Below, piece after piece: positions 1 to 8,483 of a DNA stretch of 56,891 nucleotides. A model generated the notes under the pieces. The model ran no database searches. It had not been told where the DNA came from and saw nothing but the letters and a program-made list of their open reading frames with translations. The stretch is taken from contig JAFVEY010000077.1 in assembly GCA_017475765.1 (NCBI GenBank), positions 1 to 56,891 of the forward strand, in the 5' to 3' direction. Both the position numbers and the translations under genes were made by a program. Numbering within the stretch: position 1 is the stretch's first letter; the number at the start of each line of letters is the position of its first letter. This DNA comes from Clostridia bacterium (GTDB taxonomy: Bacteria > Bacillota > Clostridia > Oscillospirales > Acutalibacteraceae).

Positions 1-1
1 C

Positions 2-94
2 AAGCAGGCAAGCGATGAGAAAATGTCCGACCTGAAGCGTATAGAGTCAAAGCGGGGAGGATATTCGAGAAGAGGAAATTCTCAGAAACAGTAA
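2..94 (+). CDS. 3' end of an unidentified gene (partial)
   Basis: An open frame enters from the left edge and ends at TAA 92-94, giving the last 30 residues of a protein. The tail is polar and basic (Lys/Arg/Ser/Gly/Gln-rich, ending NSQKQ), with no motif I recognise. A good hairpin terminator follows it directly, which supports it being a real gene end. No function can be assigned from this fragment. Confidence 0.5.
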   Translation, partial: KQASDEKMSDLKRIESKRGGYSRRGNSQKQ

Positions 95-105
95 TATCAT
101 ATTTT

Positions 106-139
106 CGGAGGGTTACTTGGTAACTCTCCGGATTTTTTT
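106..139 (+). terminator. Rho-independent terminator of the upstream gene
   Basis: An 11-bp stem (106-116 with 120-130, one G-U pair) closes a 3-nt loop and is followed by a run of seven T at 133-139. It ends the unit entering from the left and sits just before the amidohydrolase SD. Confidence 0.8.
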
Positions 140-155
140 GAAGGGAATTTTTAAT

Positions 156-1331
156 ATGTTGATTATTAACGCAAAAATTGTTACCATGGACAGGAATAAT
201 ACCGTGATTGATAACGGGTATATCAAAACGACAGACGGCAAAATCTCTGAAATTGGCAGTATGGATAAGGCAGAAGCTGCGGATGAACCGATTTTTGATG
301 TGAAGGGCGCAGGAATTTATCCCGGTTTTGTAGATGCACACACACATCTCGGAATGTTTGAAGATTCCATTACTTTTGAGGGAGATGACGGCAATGAGGA
401 TACAGACCCAATCACACCAAACCTGAGAGCAGTTGACGGAGCCAATCCTCTGGACAGATATTTTGCGGAGGCTCTTGCGGCAGGGGTGACAACGGTGCTG
501 ATAAGTCCGGGCAGTACCAATCCTATTGCAGGTGAAATTGCAGCCGTCAAAACAAAAGGAAGACGGATTGACAATATGATTATAAAAGCACCGGCGGCTA
601 TCAAAATGTCGCTGGGAGAAAATCCGAAATCCAGCTATAATGATAAAAATCAGATGCCTGTCACAAGAATGGCTATTGCAGCACTTATCAGAGAAACGCT
701 GACAAAAGCAAAAAAATATTATCAGGATCAGCAGTCATATTATAATGACAGAGTCAATGAGGTTCTGCCTGAATACGATGCCAAATATGAGTCGCTGATA
801 CCTCTTTTTAAAAAGGAAATCCCTGCCCATTTTCACGCCCACAGGGCAGATGATATTTTTACTGCTTTGCGCATTGCAAGGGAATTTGATATCGAATGTG
901 TCATTGTTCATGCAACGGATGGTCATTTAATTGTAGAGGAGCTGAAAGACGAATGTAAAGGCGTGTTATCAGGTCCCTTTATGACAGACAGAAGCAAACC
1001 GGAGCTTAAAAATCTGACATCCGCTTCCCCCGGTATCATGTCCGGCAGCAGCATACCCACAGCAATTATCACCGACCACCCCGAAACGCCGATCCAATAT
1101 CTTCCTCTTTGCGCTGCGGTTGCAGTTCGTGAGGGTATGGACGAAATACAGGCTCTCAGAGCAATTACGATCACACCAGCAGAAATTTGCGGTATAGCCG
1201 ACAGAGTCGGTTCGATTGAAATAGGGAAGGACGCTGATTTTATCGTGCTTGACGGCAGTCCCCTTGATATCACCAAAAAGCCTTCTGCCGTTTTTGTTGA
1301 CGGCATTTTAGCGGATTCAGAATTATTGTAA
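156..1331 (+). CDS. Amidohydrolase family protein (imidazolonepropionase-like)
   Basis: A 391-residue metal-dependent amidohydrolase. The N-terminal beta-sandwich (about 1-55) leads into the strand GFVDAHTHLGM with the metal-binding HxH at His62/His64. Further candidate ligands occur in PAHFHAH, in VIVHATDGH and in ITDHPETP near the C-terminus. It ends with the usual amidohydrolase tail (GSIEIGKDADFIVLDGSPLD), which returns to the sandwich domain. The family hydrolyses C-N bonds of cyclic amides, ureas or dipeptides; the substrate here cannot be told. I chose ATG 156 because AAGGGA lies 9 nt upstream; an upstream in-frame GTG at 117 would lie in the terminator hairpin. It stands alone between two terminator/promoter signals. 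Confidence 0.9.
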   Translation: MLIINAKIVTMDRNNTVIDNGYIKTTDGKISEIGSMDKAEAADEPIFDVKGAGIYPGFVDAHTHLGMFEDSITFEGDDGNEDTDPITPNLRAVDGANPLDRYFAEALAAGVTTVLISPGSTNPIAGEIAAVKTKGRRIDNMIIKAPAAIKMSLGENPKSSYNDKNQMPVTRMAIAALIRETLTKAKKYYQDQQSYYNDRVNEVLPEYDAKYESLIPLFKKEIPAHFHAHRADDIFTALRIAREFDIECVIVHATDGHLIVEELKDECKGVLSGPFMTDRSKPELKNLTSASPGIMSGSSIPTAIITDHPETPIQYLPLCAAVAVREGMDEIQALRAITITPAEICGIADRVGSIEIGKDADFIVLDGSPLDITKKPSAVFVDGILADSELL

Positions 1332-1402
1332 ATATATCTAAAAATAAATCATAAATTTTTAACATAAATTTCGATAAAACTATTCCATTTTTTAGTTAAT
1401 AG

Positions 1403-1411
1403 TGTTATAAT
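1403..1411 (+). promoter_or_regulatory. Extended -10 promoter of hpf
   Basis: TGTTATAAT at 1403-1411 is a perfect extended -10 element (TGn plus TATAAT), about 50 nt before the hpf start. The -35 region (around 1383-1388) is poor, as is common for extended -10 promoters. Confidence 0.6.
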
Positions 1412-1459
1412 ATAGTCAATCTCAGCGATGAGAGATCCAAAAACAAGGAGGCTTGGCTT

Positions 1460-2002
1460 ATGAAGTACAACATTATAGGCAGAAAAGTAAATCTCAAAGA
1501 TAATTTCAAGGAGCGTGTCTACAAAAAGCTCGGAAAATTTGAAAAGATTTATTCTGAAGATGCAGAGGCTACTGTAACGGTAACGGTAGAAAAGAACCGT
1601 CAGACAGTCGAGGTTACGATACGTGATAACGGAATGATGTACCGTGCAGAAAGTATTGCACTTGAGATGAACGACGCTCTTGACGCAGTCGTTGATATAC
1701 TTGGAGGACAGATCAGAAAGAACAAAACAAAGCTCAGCAAGAAATTCAAGGCTGATTCCTTTGAGGAATATTTTACCGCTCTGGAAGGCGAATTGGAAGA
1801 GGAAGAGCTGGAGGATGAGGATTATACAGTAGTCCGCAAAAAGACATTTTCCATTAAACCTCTCAGTGTAGAGGAAGCCATCCTGCAGATGAATATGATA
1901 GGCCATGAATTCTTTATGTTCCGCAATGCGATAACAAATGAAATCAATGTTGTATATAAGCGTAAAAACGGAACATACGGACTGCTGGAGCCACAGGAAT
2001 AA
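1460..2002 (+). CDS. hpf: Ribosome hibernation promoting factor, long form
   Basis: 180 residues, the length of the long HPF form found in Firmicutes. The N-terminal HPF/YfiA domain (about 1-100, starting MKYNIIGRKVNLKDNFKERV) binds the 30S decoding region. An acidic linker (about 105-125) leads to the C-terminal dimerisation domain (about 125-178; KTFSIKPLSVEEAILQMN, then VVYKRKNGTYGLLEP), which joins two ribosomes into inactive 100S dimers. The start is set by a strong SD (AAGGAGG, 1445-1451). It is monocistronic, with its own extended -10 promoter and a terminator shared with the convergent coaX gene. Confidence 0.97.
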   Translation: MKYNIIGRKVNLKDNFKERVYKKLGKFEKIYSEDAEATVTVTVEKNRQTVEVTIRDNGMMYRAESIALEMNDALDAVVDILGGQIRKNKTKLSKKFKADSFEEYFTALEGELEEEELEDEDYTVVRKKTFSIKPLSVEEAILQMNMIGHEFFMFRNAITNEINVVYKRKNGTYGLLEPQE

Positions 2003-2033
2003 TACCGTTTGAATTTCGCATAGCGCAGAAAAC

Positions 2034-2078
2034 TCCCACATGATAAGATCAAGGATTTTATCATGTGGGAATATTATT
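2034..2078. terminator. Bidirectional terminator between hpf and coaX
   Basis: Perfect 13-bp stem: 2034-2046 pairs with 2058-2070 around an 11-nt loop. T-rich sequence follows on the plus strand. It lies between convergent genes and probably serves both. Confidence 0.85.
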
Positions 2079-2843
2079 TTATTTGTTTTTGTTATATATG
2101 ATCTGAAGCCCCTTGATCAGCAGATCGTTATCAAGAATGATCTTATGACGGCAGTTGGGAATAATTTTTTTGGAAAGTCCTCCCGTTGCGACGATTGTCG
2201 GTTCGCCTTCGATCTCACCGCATATTCTGTCTATGATGCCGTCTATCATGGCTGCATTGCCGAACACAGCACCCGAACGCATACAATCAGCGGTGTTGGT
2301 TCCTATCGTTTTTTTGGGCGTGTCAAGACTGATTTCCTGAAGTTGTGCGGCATTTTTGGTAAGCGACTGCATTGCGACACGTACGCCAGGACAGATTACG
2401 CCTCCCCGATAGATGCCGTTTTTGTCAACAACAACAATGGTGGTCGCCGTACCCATATCAACCACGATCAGCGGCTTCGGATAATTGGCAGCGGCGGCAA
2501 CGCATCCCACAACAATATCACTTCCGAGGGTTGCCGGATTGTCAATCTGTATGTTAAGCCCTGTTTTAATCCCCGGCCCCACTATCATTGGCTCACAGGA
2601 GATAATCCTCATCACAGCCTGTTTCAGTACTTCATTCAGCGGCGGAACAACCGAAGAAATAATCGCTCCGGTAAAATCGGCAAGAGAGCATTTTTTTATT
2701 TCGATAAGACTTCTGAAAATGACGGCGTATTCATCCTCGGTTTTATTGATATCAGTATTGATTCTGGCAACAAAAACGGGATTTGAATTTTCCACAGCGC
2801 CGAAAACGATATTCGTATTGCCTACGTCTAATGCCAATAACAT
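2079..2843 (-). CDS. coaX: Type III pantothenate kinase
   Basis: 254 residues. CoaX phosphorylates pantothenate, the first step of coenzyme A synthesis, and belongs to the ASKHA fold. Visible motifs are the N-terminal nucleotide loop (LALDVGNTNIVFG), the central acidic motif with surrounding glycines (VVDMGTATTIVVV) and GATGGLSKKI-like GIVATGGLSK near the C-terminus. Type III enzymes are insensitive to CoA feedback and usually use a monovalent cation; that is family knowledge. The ATG directly follows the stop of mscS with no gap, and its SD (AGGAGG-type) lies inside the mscS 3' end, so the two genes are probably translationally coupled. Confidence 0.96.
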   Translation of the reverse strand: MLLALDVGNTNIVFGAVENSNPVFVARINTDINKTEDEYAVIFRSLIEIKKCSLADFTGAIISSVVPPLNEVLKQAVMRIISCEPMIVGPGIKTGLNIQIDNPATLGSDIVVGCVAAAANYPKPLIVVDMGTATTIVVVDKNGIYRGGVICPGVRVAMQSLTKNAAQLQEISLDTPKKTIGTNTADCMRSGAVFGNAAMIDGIIDRICGEIEGEPTIVATGGLSKKIIPNCRHKIILDNDLLIKGLQIIYNKNK

Positions 2844-3761
2844 TTATTTTTCCTCCTTAGCGTTTACGGTTACGATTGATTTTTTAAGCTCTGTGCCTGG
2901 ATCAAAGTGTACATCAAGCTGATTAAAGGGTATCTCAATGCCGTTTTCATCAAGGGCATTCTTAATTTTTTCTCGCATACTGAGCAGAATCGTCCAGTAA
3001 TTCTCCGATTTGCACCATATCCATACGATCAGATCAACGCTGCTGTCATTGAATTTATCCACAGATACTTTATTGTTTCTTTCCTGCAGAACCAGCTCGT
3101 TTTCTTTGATCAGCTTCATGATCACCTCACGTGCTTTCTCGATATCCTCTTTATAGGATATCGGCACAGGAATATCCGCCCTTCTGAAATCAAGAGAGAA
3201 GTGATTGATGACATTGTTAGATGTCAGTCTGGAATTCGGTATCATCACTTCTTTGTAATCGTAAGTTCTGAGCGTGGTATACATCATTTCGATTTTGATG
3301 ACTTCTCCGATGATTCCTTCGGTTTCAATAAAATCCCCTGTCCGGAACTTTTTATTAAGTATAATAAGCGTGCCGCTGGCAACATTTGAAAGACTGTCTT
3401 TCAGAGCCAGACCGACAGTAACCGCAGCAGCGCCGAGAGCTGTCACGATGGTTGATATATCGAATCCCAGCGTTCCTATCACACAAACTCCCAGAAGTAT
3501 CAGGAGTGTTGTATTGACCACCGAATCAAGGAAACTTATTACCGTCTGGTCTGCCTTGCCTCTTTTCAATGCACGGTTGATAATTTTTCTCAGCAGCTTG
3601 ATCAGCCACCATCCGCCGACAAAAATAACAATGGCAGCAATGATATTCGGAATCATGCCGATCAGCCAATCTGATTTATCATTAAACCACTTTTCAAGAC
3701 GGCTCAGCTCCTGCCCGACATTATCCGGCGAAAGAACTTCATCCAAATATAAAAAATCCAT
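2844..3761 (-). CDS. Small-conductance mechanosensitive channel, MscS family
   Basis: 305 residues, the typical size of MscS. An amphipathic start is followed by three membrane segments: about 34-58 (IPNIIAAIVIFVGGWWLI), about 85-105 and the pore-lining Gly/Ala-rich helix (ALGAAAVTVGLALKDSLSNVASG). The cytoplasmic beta domain follows (FRTGDFIETEGIIGEV, then the mixed C-terminal domain). It opens under membrane tension to release solutes in hypo-osmotic shock. The strong SD GGAGGAGGAAT precedes ATG 3761. First gene of an mscS-coaX operon. Confidence 0.93.
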   Translation of the reverse strand: MDFLYLDEVLSPDNVGQELSRLEKWFNDKSDWLIGMIPNIIAAIVIFVGGWWLIKLLRKIINRALKRGKADQTVISFLDSVVNTTLLILLGVCVIGTLGFDISTIVTALGAAAVTVGLALKDSLSNVASGTLIILNKKFRTGDFIETEGIIGEVIKIEMMYTTLRTYDYKEVMIPNSRLTSNNVINHFSLDFRRADIPVPISYKEDIEKAREVIMKLIKENELVLQERNNKVSVDKFNDSSVDLIVWIWCKSENYWTILLSMREKIKNALDENGIEIPFNQLDVHFDPGTELKKSIVTVNAKEEK

Positions 3762-3792
3762 ACAATTCCTCCTCCTTTATCAAAACAACTCC

Positions 3793-3801
3793 ATTATAAC
3801 A
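3793..3801 (-). promoter_or_regulatory. Extended -10 promoter of mscS-coaX
   Basis: On the minus strand TGTTATAAT occupies 3801-3793, about 35 nt upstream of the mscS start. The -35 region is weak, so the call rests on the extended -10. Confidence 0.45.
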
Positions 3802-3873
3802 TATATTTTCCTTATATAAAAGCCAAAGGATTGAATTTTTCTATTACTTTATATAATTTCTGACGGCTTTTCC

Positions 3874-3902
3874 TTGAAAAAATGTTCCGTTTATTGTATG
3901 AT
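3874..3902 (+). promoter_or_regulatory. Sigma-A promoter of the MORN gene
   Basis: TTGAAA (3874-3879), 17-nt spacer, TATGAT (3897-3902). Transcription would start near 3909. This makes the upstream TTG (3874) and ATG (3898) of the same open frame promoter DNA rather than coding, and favours translation from 3937. Confidence 0.7.
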
Positions 3903-3936
3903 AAATAGAGGTATTATGCACGAAAGGGAATTTACT

Positions 3937-6699
3937 ATGGACTATTCTTTGATTCAGAATGCAGATAAGGATCTGATTTATTACGGTGTTTATAACACTG
4001 AGGCAGAGCTTCTGGACGGCAGCGATCTGCTTTGCGCTGTTCGTAAGAGCTTTTTTGAAAGCGGTAAACGTCAAAAAAACCGCAGCAGTTTTAATTTTTA
4101 CGGAGAGATTTATCGCAGCGCCTATACAATGGAGGAAAATAAGCCTCTGAAATGGAAAAAGCTGATAGGATCAAAGCAGTCTGAAAAAACGGTCGTCAGC
4201 GATAATGGTTATTTTGTTGAAACACTTGACCTCGACAGAAAACCGGTCAAAAGAACTTATTATGACAATCATCATATATGGATATCGACAGAATATTTTT
4301 CACCTACTGACAGAAGAATCCCGACTATCTCCCTGAAACCGTCAACAGACGGCAACAAGCCTGTGATCATCCGCAGAAAATCAGACGGTCAGACTGACAT
4401 TTTGTATCCTTTTGAACAGGTTGTGGAGAAGGCTCTGACCGATAAACTCAATATCATAGACGGTGAACCGCAGATCTTCTGCCGTACAAGCTCAGGCAGC
4501 TTCTATTTCTGCACACATAGTGAATCGGAAAAAAGGAGCGAAGCCCTAAAAAAACTGCTTGAAAAGGAAGAAGATACCGATATTGAACAGAATACCGGAG
4601 AAGAAATCATACCTGCATTTGAGGTCAATGCGGATGCTCTGAATGAAGCTCCTGCCGTTTTGGAGATAACAGAGGAGAATATTGCCGCTGCTTCGGATGT
4701 GGAAGAGGTTACCGAGGAAGCTGAAATCGTGCAGGAAGAGGACGAAGAAAATATTTCTTCGGAACCGGCGGAGGAAACAGTCGATGAGGATGAAGTAACC
4801 GAAACAGAAGAGTCTGCTATTTCCGAACATGAACCGACTGAACTGATACCTGAAACCTTTTCTCCGGCTGCTGTTCCCGGAGAAACAGAGGACAGCGATA
4901 ATGTTCCTGATCTTTCAGCAGAAAGCTTTTCGGATGAAACTCCGGAATATATACCGAACAGACCGATTTGTGCCTTTATGCAGGATTGCCCGTATGAATA
5001 TATCAATAAGATGATCATTGATTCGGGCGGAAAGCAGTATTATTATTTCGGCGATATAGCCGATGATAAGCGCAGCGGAAACGGACGAACGGCTATGTCT
5101 GACGGAAAAACTGCTTATGAGGGCAGCTATAAGGACGATAAAAGGGACGGATTCGGTGTTTATTATTTCAAATCGGGCAAGCTGTGTTATGCCGGTTCTT
5201 GGAAACAGAACAGAAGAGAAGGTCTCGGCATTGCATTTTCACCATCTGACGGAAGCGCCTTTATCGGAAAATGGCAGGATAATAACTCCATTGGCATAGG
5301 AGCTAGCTTTGATAAGGACGGAAACCTTGTCTATCTCGGCAAAACTGAAGATGGCAAACGAAGCGGAACAGGCATTACCTATTCACCGGAAAAGGACACT
5401 TTCTTTGTCGGTAAGTATAAGGACGGTGAGTTTCTCGGAACAGGAACCCAGTTTGACAGCGATGGCAATATGCTTTATGTCGGCGGCTACCGTGGCGGTA
5501 TCAGAACCGGAAAGGGTACGTCATATCATGCAGACGGCACAGTTTGTTACCGTGGCGAATGGAAGAATAACAGATACCACGGCGAGGGAATACTTTATCT
5601 TTCTGAGGGCGGTACCATCAGCGGAACCTTCAGAAATGGCAGGGCTGACGGCAAGTGTACACTTACAGACAGCAGCGGCAGAGTCATTTATACAGGCAGC
5701 TTTGCAAATGATATCTATAATGGTACGGGAAGGCTTTTCTCAGAGGACGGCAGCTATGTCGAGGGACGCTTTGTTGACGGTGAGCCGACAGGTATCTTTA
5801 ATGAATATGATAGTGAAAAACAGCTGGTTTACTGCGGAGAATGGAACGATATGCACCGCAGCGGCAAGGGCATTGAATACAAAGACGGCGAAAAGCTCTA
5901 TGAAGGAGAATTTAAAAATTCCCTTTATGACGGTGATGGAAAGCTGTACAGCGAAGGCAGGCTGATTTATTCAGGAGGCTTCGTCGGCGGTATCAAAACC
6001 GGATACGGTGTTGAATATAACGGCAGCGATATCAGGTATATCGGTATGTGGAAGGACGGACTGTACAGCGGCTGCGGAATACTTTATGATGACGGTCTGC
6101 CGAGATATACAGGCTGCTTTAAAAACGGCAGACGGGAGGGCAGGATCAACGAAATATCTGAAAAGAGTATCATACGCAAATGTGTTTATAAAAATGATGA
6201 GCTTATTTATATGTGTGAATATTCTCCAAACGGACTCCTGTTATATTATGGTAATGTAAAAGACGGCTTAAGAAATGGAATGGGCAGCCTGTTCAATGAA
6301 AATTGCGAAAAGGAGTTTGAAGGCATTTTCAAAAATGGGGAACCCGAAAAAACAATGCAGGTATTCTATAAAGTGTTGGATGAGCTTCCTTCATGTGAAG
6401 AGCTTGCAGAAACAGAATATGAATATTATCGTCAGGCACCACAGTATGCGGTCGAAAAGGCGGTATCGGGCGGTGTATATACCGGTCAGCTTAAAAGTGG
6501 AAAACCTGACGGCAAGGGTACGGTGATGTATTCCGATCACCGATATACAGGAATGTTTATTGACGGTCTGCCTTGCGGAGAAGGTGTCATATATATGACA
6601 GACGGCAGCAAAATAAGCGGAGTATTTAATACCTCGGATTCATATAACGGTGAAGCGCTGACTTTTGCCGACATTACATATTACATGACTGCCAAGTGA
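3937..6699 (+). CDS. Large MORN-repeat protein with unknown N-terminal domain
   Basis: 920 residues. Residues 1-200 form a globular region I do not recognise. About 200-350 is a very acidic, low-complexity linker (Glu/Asp/Ser/Thr/Pro-rich). From about 370 to the end there are roughly 20 MORN-type units of the form YxGxWKxGxxxGxGxxY, mostly spaced 21-25 residues. No signal peptide or membrane segment is visible, so it is probably cytoplasmic. MORN repeats are known as lipid- or protein-binding beta-hairpin arrays; the bacterial role is unclear. ATG 3937 is chosen for the SD GAAAGGGA 7 nt upstream and because the promoter covers earlier in-frame starts; ATG 3916 would leave a leader of only a few bases. 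A HAD phosphatase follows after 13 nt. Confidence 0.85.
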   Translation: MDYSLIQNADKDLIYYGVYNTEAELLDGSDLLCAVRKSFFESGKRQKNRSSFNFYGEIYRSAYTMEENKPLKWKKLIGSKQSEKTVVSDNGYFVETLDLDRKPVKRTYYDNHHIWISTEYFSPTDRRIPTISLKPSTDGNKPVIIRRKSDGQTDILYPFEQVVEKALTDKLNIIDGEPQIFCRTSSGSFYFCTHSESEKRSEALKKLLEKEEDTDIEQNTGEEIIPAFEVNADALNEAPAVLEITEENIAAASDVEEVTEEAEIVQEEDEENISSEPAEETVDEDEVTETEESAISEHEPTELIPETFSPAAVPGETEDSDNVPDLSAESFSDETPEYIPNRPICAFMQDCPYEYINKMIIDSGGKQYYYFGDIADDKRSGNGRTAMSDGKTAYEGSYKDDKRDGFGVYYFKSGKLCYAGSWKQNRREGLGIAFSPSDGSAFIGKWQDNNSIGIGASFDKDGNLVYLGKTEDGKRSGTGITYSPEKDTFFVGKYKDGEFLGTGTQFDSDGNMLYVGGYRGGIRTGKGTSYHADGTVCYRGEWKNNRYHGEGILYLSEGGTISGTFRNGRADGKCTLTDSSGRVIYTGSFANDIYNGTGRLFSEDGSYVEGRFVDGEPTGIFNEYDSEKQLVYCGEWNDMHRSGKGIEYKDGEKLYEGEFKNSLYDGDGKLYSEGRLIYSGGFVGGIKTGYGVEYNGSDIRYIGMWKDGLYSGCGILYDDGLPRYTGCFKNGRREGRINEISEKSIIRKCVYKNDELIYMCEYSPNGLLLYYGNVKDGLRNGMGSLFNENCEKEFEGIFKNGEPEKTMQVFYKVLDELPSCEELAETEYEYYRQAPQYAVEKAVSGGVYTGQLKSGKPDGKGTVMYSDHRYTGMFIDGLPCGEGVIYMTDGSKISGVFNTSDSYNGEALTFADITYYMTAK

Positions 6700-6712
6700 C
6701 AGGGAGGTACGC

Positions 6713-7543
6713 ATGAAAACGCTTTATATTTCTGATCTGGACGGAACGCTGCTCAATAAGTCGGCTGAGCTGTCCGAAAGAAGTGCAGAGATCATCAGTC
6801 ATTTATGTCAAAAGGGTATGCTGTTTACCATAGCAACAGCAAGAAGTCTGAGTTCCATTGAGATACTCGACAGACTTGATATACAGCTGCCTTGTGTTCA
6901 GCTGAACGGAGTACTGATGTATGATTTTGGTACCAAAGCGTACACAGGATGTACACCGATCGAAACCAAGGCAGCTCAGAAAGTGACGGATATCCTAAGA
7001 GCGCATGACAGAATGTCTTTTGTTTATAAATCAGATAGTGAATACGGGATACACGTTGAATTTGAAAAGCTGAAAAATGAGGTTGAACGAAATTTCTTTG
7101 AAGCAAGAAAAGATAAGGACTACAAAAGTTTCTCACAAACCGACAAAATACAGATCGGCGATAGTGACAAGGTTATCTACTTTACAATGGTGGATGAGTA
7201 TGACAAGCTACTGCCTATCCATCAGGAAATCAGCTGTGTAGCGGGTGCAAGGTCAACGCTTTACAGCGATAATTATTCAAGATACTATTTTCTTGAAGTG
7301 TTCAGCAGCAAAGCTACCAAAGCACGAGGAATGCTGAAAATAAAGGAGCTTCTGGGTGCGGAAAGAGTAGTGGCTTTCGGTGATAATCTGAATGATATAG
7401 AAATGCTTAAGGCAGCGGATGTGGGAATTGCAGTCGGTGATGCAGTTGAAGATGTAAAGGTGATTGCCGATACGGTCATCGGCAACAGCTATGAAGACGG
7501 AGTTGCCGAATATCTTCTTAGTGAATATCGTTCTATAAAATAA
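6713..7543 (+). CDS. Cof-type HAD-IIB family hydrolase
   Basis: 276 residues, the usual size of Cof-type phosphatases. Motif I is ISDLDGTLLN (nucleophile Asp8, acid Asp10), motif II is the threonine in TIATARS, the motif III lysine is in the FSSKATKARGM region, and motif IV is VVAFGDNLNDIEML. The C2b cap domain lies between about residues 85 and 190. Such enzymes dephosphorylate sugar phosphates or FMN/PLP-type cofactors; the substrate cannot be read from sequence. SD GGGAGG, 13 nt after the MORN gene, so the two are likely cotranscribed. A terminator follows at once. Confidence 0.92.
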   Translation: MKTLYISDLDGTLLNKSAELSERSAEIISHLCQKGMLFTIATARSLSSIEILDRLDIQLPCVQLNGVLMYDFGTKAYTGCTPIETKAAQKVTDILRAHDRMSFVYKSDSEYGIHVEFEKLKNEVERNFFEARKDKDYKSFSQTDKIQIGDSDKVIYFTMVDEYDKLLPIHQEISCVAGARSTLYSDNYSRYYFLEVFSSKATKARGMLKIKELLGAERVVAFGDNLNDIEMLKAADVGIAVGDAVEDVKVIADTVIGNSYEDGVAEYLLSEYRSIK

Positions 7544-7544
7544 G

Positions 7545-7578
7545 AAACAGGCAGCCACGATTTGGTCTGCCTGTTTTT
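7545..7578. terminator. Bidirectional terminator
   Basis: Stem 7545-7554 with 7567-7576 (AAACAGGCAG and its complement), extended inside the loop by CCA/TGG, followed by a T run. It sits between the convergent HAD phosphatase and phosphopantetheinyl transferase genes. The same arm sequence recurs in the sbcC terminator near 22.3 kb. Confidence 0.85.
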
Positions 7579-8191
7579 AGTTGTCAAGCAATTCACTTGA
7601 CAGTAATTTTATGATGTTCTCTTCCTGTCCGGAAAAATATGCTGCATAATATCTTTCGTTTTTAATGATATGGATATCGCTCAGCTTTTCACTGGTGATC
7701 AATTTAAAATCGGCAGAAAGTCCTGAACCGTCTATTTTTGAATAGCATTCTTTCATTGTCCATAATCGGATAAGTTCAGCCGGGATATCTTTTGCGGTCT
7801 GTGCCGCTTCCAACTCTTCAGTAGAACAAAAATATTTTGCTGTCCTTAACATAATTTTTCTGATATCGGTGATATCAACGGCTGTTTCGTTTTTGGAAAG
7901 GATGCAGGCACAGGCATTGCGGCAATGGCTCAGGCTGAAAAATATCTCAGGGTATTGTTTCAGATAGGGCTTTCCGTTATTTCCAAAAACAAATTCAGGC
8001 TTTATGTCCGTTATTGCATACTCGTTTCTTAGTGCATACCGGAGAAGAAGGTAAACAGCGGCGCTGTTTACTTTATCATTCTTCAGTCGCAGACTGTCCA
8101 TTTTTTTGATTCTTTGCATACTAAGACGGGGCACAGCCGCCGATATAAATTCCTCCCCCAATGTATCTGAATTTTCTAACAGATAGATCAT
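7577..8191 (-). CDS. 4'-phosphopantetheinyl transferase superfamily protein
   Basis: 204 residues. It transfers the phosphopantetheine arm of CoA to a serine of a carrier protein. The magnesium-binding motif reads TAVDITDI where the family usually has GVDIE. The second signature is intact (LWTMKECYSKIDGSGL, matching WxxKEaxxK), and an SLSHCRNACAC segment corresponds to the SHS motif. This is the Sfp-like size class (about 200-230 aa), which modifies peptide or polyketide carrier proteins, but no synthase gene is in the window. ATG 8191 is preceded by a weak SD (GGAGG in CGGAGGTTG). It may alternatively serve fatty-acid ACP. Confidence 0.88.
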   Translation of the reverse strand: MIYLLENSDTLGEEFISAAVPRLSMQRIKKMDSLRLKNDKVNSAAVYLLLRYALRNEYAITDIKPEFVFGNNGKPYLKQYPEIFFSLSHCRNACACILSKNETAVDITDIRKIMLRTAKYFCSTEELEAAQTAKDIPAELIRLWTMKECYSKIDGSGLSADFKLITSEKLSDIHIIKNERYYAAYFSGQEENIIKLLSSELLDN

Positions 8192-8357
8192 ATAGCAACC
8201 TCCGAAGTAATTATAAATTTATTGTAACAGCTTGATTAACATCTGTCAAACTCCCGTGAATAAAAATTCTGTATTTGCTGATAATAACATAAAATGGCTT
8301 AAAATCATGTTGATATTTACAAATTTGTAATTCACAGCAACAATAGCTGACAAAAAC

Positions 8358-8387
8358 TTGCAATTTGCATAAGTGATGTGCTATAAT
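8358..8387 (+). promoter_or_regulatory. Promoter of the PASTA pseudokinase gene
   Basis: TTGCAA (8358-8363), 18-nt spacer, TGC-TATAAT extended -10 (TATAAT 8382-8387). It gives a leader of about 90 nt. The divergent gap 8192-8357 shows nothing else that I can name. Confidence 0.65.
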
Positions 8388-8400
8388 GCTCTAAGGTGCA

Positions 8401-8429
8401 AAATTGCGGCTGCCGTACTGCTGCAATTT
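8401..8429 (+). promoter_or_regulatory. Hairpin in the pseudokinase 5' leader
   Basis: 8401-8410 pairs with 8420-8429 (10 bp including a G-U) around a 9-nt loop. A T-rich stretch starts about 9 nt later (8439), too far for a standard terminator. It could be an mRNA-stabilising leader or a weak attenuator. Confidence 0.4.
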
Positions 8430-8483
8430 GTAATGCAGTTTTTATTATCTATCACTACTTTGTACGGAGAAGGCGGTATCAGT

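Noticed and set aside
2040-2786. A 248-codon frame antisense to coaX
   Set aside because: It is the shadow of coaX; it starts inside the terminator hairpin and has no SD or protein motif.
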